The notes below the pieces were generated by a model, which searched no databases, was not told the origin of the DNA, and saw only the letters and a program-made list of their open reading frames with translations. A program made the translations under genes and the position numbers. Shown one piece after another: positions 61,829 through 64,000 of a stretch of 64,000 bases of DNA. Within the stretch, counting starts at the first letter, position 1. Each line of letters opens with the position of its first letter. Origin of the DNA: Rhodoplanes sp963724735 (GTDB lineage Bacteria > Pseudomonadota > Alphaproteobacteria > Rhizobiales > Xanthobacteraceae); assembly GCA_963724735.1 (NCBI GenBank), contig CAVRVX010000035.1:1-64000 (forward strand), in the 5' to 3' direction.

Positions 61829-64000
61829 TCACTCGCTGTCTGCGTCGTTGCCGCTTTCCAAGAGAATCTCGCGTTTTCCGGCATGGTTGGGCTGGCCGAC
61901 AATGCCTTCTTTCTCCATTCGCTCCATGATCGATGCCGCACGGTTATAACCGATCTGCAGCCGGCGCTGAATGTAGCTCGTCGAAGCCTTGCGGTCGCGC
62001 AGCACCACCTGGACGGCCTGCTGGTAGAGGTCGCCGCCGTCGGAACCCATCGCCGTGCCGTCGAACACCGCCCCGCCCTCGGATTCCTCATCCTCGGCGG
62101 TGACGTCCTCGAGGTATTGCGGCGCGCCTTGCGTTTTGAGGTGACGCACGATCTTCTCCACCTCCTCGTCGGAGACGAACGGCCCGTGCACGCGACTGAT
62201 GCGGCCGCCGCCCGCCATGTAGAGCATATCGCCCTGGCCGAGCAGCTGCTCGGCGCCCTGCTCGCCGAGAATGGTGCGGCTGTCGATCTTGGACGTGACC
62301 TGGAAGGAAATGCGGGTCGGGAAGTTCGCCTTGATGGTGCCGGTAATCACGTCGACGGAGGGTCGCTGCGTTGCAACAATCACATGGATTCCCGCCGCGC
62401 GCGCCATTTGCGCAAGCCGCTGAACGGCGCCCTCGATGTCCTTGCCGGCCACCATCATCAGGTCGGCCATCTCATCGACGATGACCACGAGATAGGGCAG
62501 CGGCTCGAGGTCGAGCTCTTCGGTTTCGTAGATGGCGGCGCCCGTCGCGCGGTCATAGCCGGTATGCACGGTGCGCGAGAGCGGCTGTCCCTTGGCGCGG
62601 GCCTCGGCGAGGCGCGCATTGTAGCCGTCGATATTGCGCACGCCGAGCTTGGCCAGCTTCTTGTAGCGGTTCTCCATCTCCCGCACCGCCCATTTGAGCG
62701 CCACCACCGCCTTCTTCGGATCGGTCACGACCGGGGTCAGCAGGTGCGGGATGCCGTCATAGGACGACAATTCGAGCATTTTCGGATCGATCATGATCAG
62801 CCGGCACTGATCGGGCCGCAGCCGGTACAGGAGGCTCAGAATCATGGTGTTGATCGCGACCGACTTGCCCGAGCCGGTCGTGCCGGCGATCAACAGATGC
62901 GGCATGCGCGCGAGATCGACGATCACCACGTCACCGCCGATCGACTTGCCGAGGCAGAGCGGCAGCCGCGCGCTCGAATCGCGATACTCATCGGCGGCGA
63001 GCAGTTCGCGCAGATAAACCTTTTCGCGGATCGGATTCGGCAGCTCGATGCCGATCACGTTGCGGCCGGGAATGACTGCGACGCGGGCCGACACCGCGCT
63101 CATCGAACGGGCAATGTCATCCGACAGGCCGATCACGCGCGAAGACTTGATGCCAGGCGCCGGCTCGAGCTCATAGAGCGTCACGACCGGCCCCGGATGC
63201 GCATTGATGATTTCCCCGCGCACGCCGAAATCGGCGAGCACGGTCTCGAGCGCCACGCCGTTGGCTTCGATCGTGTCCTGGCTTGGCGCCGAACGCTCGG
63301 AGGCTTTGGGCGCAGCCAAGTGAGTCAGAGCGGGTAGCTCGTATTTGTTGGCCTTGGCGGCCGGCTTGGCGCGCTTTCGCCCGGTTGACCGGTTGGTCGC
63401 CTTGTTCCGCGCAGGCTCGCTTTCGTCATCCGTCTCCTCGGTGTCGGATGGGGCTTCCGGGCCGAGCTCCGCCTCCGCGTCCGAAGGCGCGGCGAAACGC
63501 GGCTCGATACGCCCATCGGCGGCCTGCGGGATAAAGCGGGCGAGACCCGGAAGGACAGCCGGGGCGCGAGTGACCCACCGGCTCAGGCGCGCCCGCAGGC
63601 TGAGAATCGCATGCACGACGAAGCCAATCGAGATGGACGCGCGCTCGATGTCGTCGGTTGGCGGCGTCTCGATCTTCTTGGTCGCGGGCTCCGTCTCCTG
63701 CCGCTTGGCGAACCCGAAGCCGCAGGCAAAAACAGTCGCCGCCGCTGCAAGCACGCCGAACACGCCAGCCAAAGCCAAAGACGGCCCTTGCCACCCGAAA
63801 TATTCCAACAGCGATGCGGGCCACCGCACCAATGCATCGCCGACGACGCCGCCGAGCCCGCTTGGCAGCGGCCAGGCGGGGCTGCGCGGCAGGCATGAAG
63901 CAAAACCGGCGGCCAGCGGCAATGCGACGAGCCAGGCGAGCGTCCGCCACAGCTCGCGGTCGAACCGGCGGCGATTGAGCAAGCGCCACCCCCAGACCGC
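61829..64000 (-). CDS. ftsK: DNA translocase FtsK (5' end beyond the window)
   Basis: At least 723 residues of the septal DNA pump. It has N-terminal membrane helices (LAWLVALPLAAGFASCLP and on), a charged linker, the translocase motor (GKSIGGDVVIVDLARMPHLL, IAGTTGSGKSVAINTMILSL, VVIVDEMADLMMVAGKDIEG, VIVATQRPSVDVITGTIKAN) and the C-terminal gamma winged helix (ASTSYIQRRLQIGYNRAASI) that reads KOPS sequences. The frame is still open at base 64000; relatives are 800 or more residues, so the start and the first helices are outside. Confidence 0.95.
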   Translation of the reverse strand, partial: AVWGWRLLNRRRFDRELWRTLAWLVALPLAAGFASCLPRSPAWPLPSGLGGVVGDALVRWPASLLEYFGWQGPSLALAGVFGVLAAAATVFACGFGFAKRQETEPATKKIETPPTDDIERASISIGFVVHAILSLRARLSRWVTRAPAVLPGLARFIPQAADGRIEPRFAAPSDAEAELGPEAPSDTEETDDESEPARNKATNRSTGRKRAKPAAKANKYELPALTHLAAPKASERSAPSQDTIEANGVALETVLADFGVRGEIINAHPGPVVTLYELEPAPGIKSSRVIGLSDDIARSMSAVSARVAVIPGRNVIGIELPNPIREKVYLRELLAADEYRDSSARLPLCLGKSIGGDVVIVDLARMPHLLIAGTTGSGKSVAINTMILSLLYRLRPDQCRLIMIDPKMLELSSYDGIPHLLTPVVTDPKKAVVALKWAVREMENRYKKLAKLGVRNIDGYNARLAEARAKGQPLSRTVHTGYDRATGAAIYETEELDLEPLPYLVVIVDEMADLMMVAGKDIEGAVQRLAQMARAAGIHVIVATQRPSVDVITGTIKANFPTRISFQVTSKIDSRTILGEQGAEQLLGQGDMLYMAGGGRISRVHGPFVSDEEVEKIVRHLKTQGAPQYLEDVTAEDEESEGGAVFDGTAMGSDGGDLYQQAVQVVLRDRKASTSYIQRRLQIGYNRAASIMERMEKEGIVGQPNHAGKREILLESGNDADSE

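Noticed and set aside
61652..63337. A 561-codon plus-strand frame opposite ftsK
   Set aside because: Composition is that of the complementary strand of FtsK; no family features.

Overview
This is a GC-rich window (roughly 62 percent by eye) from an alphaproteobacterium of the Hyphomicrobiales (Rhizobiales), closest in gene order and protein style to the Bradyrhizobium / Xanthobacteraceae group. The evidence is the run ppsR-maf-coaE-dnaQ facing secB, hemE-hemJ-rho, mnmE-mnmG-rsmG-parA-parB with parS sites, and leuS-lptE-holA, which is the conserved origin-proximal block of these chromosomes. LAYOUT. Bases 1-15000 are an accessory, scarred region: an IS30 element, an IS66 (ISBst12-type) transposase, an IS110/IS5 fragment chimera, a hisI fragment, several tiny one-helix membrane peptides, duplicated families of short unknown proteins, and a family of LuxR/FixJ-type regulators whose receiver domain has lost the phospho-acceptor aspartate. 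A roughly 380-base inverted repeat (4686-5069 and 11570-11949) brackets much of it. Bases 15000-20700 hold a surface-polysaccharide group: a truncated Wzm-like permease, GDP-mannose dehydratase, two glycosyltransferases and a membrane protein. Bases 20900-32800 carry cell-wall, translation and replication housekeeping genes: a MltB-type transglycosylase, ettA, a catalytically dead caspase homologue, smr, mltA, a Tim44-like gene, secB in tandem duplicate, dnaQ, coaE and maf. Bases 32853-35623 hold ppsR and hemE, which diverge from a 350-base region that I propose as the chromosomal replication origin, and then hemJ. Bases 35840-46553 run rho, a YyaL-type gene, a PIN/RHH toxin-antitoxin pair, mnmE, mnmG, rsmG, parA and parB, with two strong parS sites. 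Bases 46746-54731 hold a broken DUF3800 gene, holA, lptE, leuS, yggS, an L,D-transpeptidase, an OmpR-type regulator and a cyclic-nucleotide-domain protein. Bases 54820-64000 hold an orphan PycTM-like membrane protein, a cupin, an HxlR regulator diverging from a three-gene DUF1428/PhnB/VOC operon, xthA, an alpha/beta hydrolase, lolA and the 3' part of ftsK. HOW IT FITS TOGETHER. The core is an origin and partition neighbourhood: the putative oriC at 33.7-34.0 kb, parS at 41.7 and 43.7 kb, and ParAB at 44.4-46.6 kb. SEQUENCE QUALITY. Several conserved genes (ettA, ppsR twice, a VOC gene) are broken by exactly the same change, GACTC read as GAACTC. GACTC is a GANTC site, the CcrM methylation motif of this class, so I suspect a methylation-linked base-calling artefact rather than real mutations. 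Single-base homopolymer changes also break hemE, an L,D-transpeptidase gene and one secB copy. No rRNA, convincing tRNA or CRISPR array was seen.
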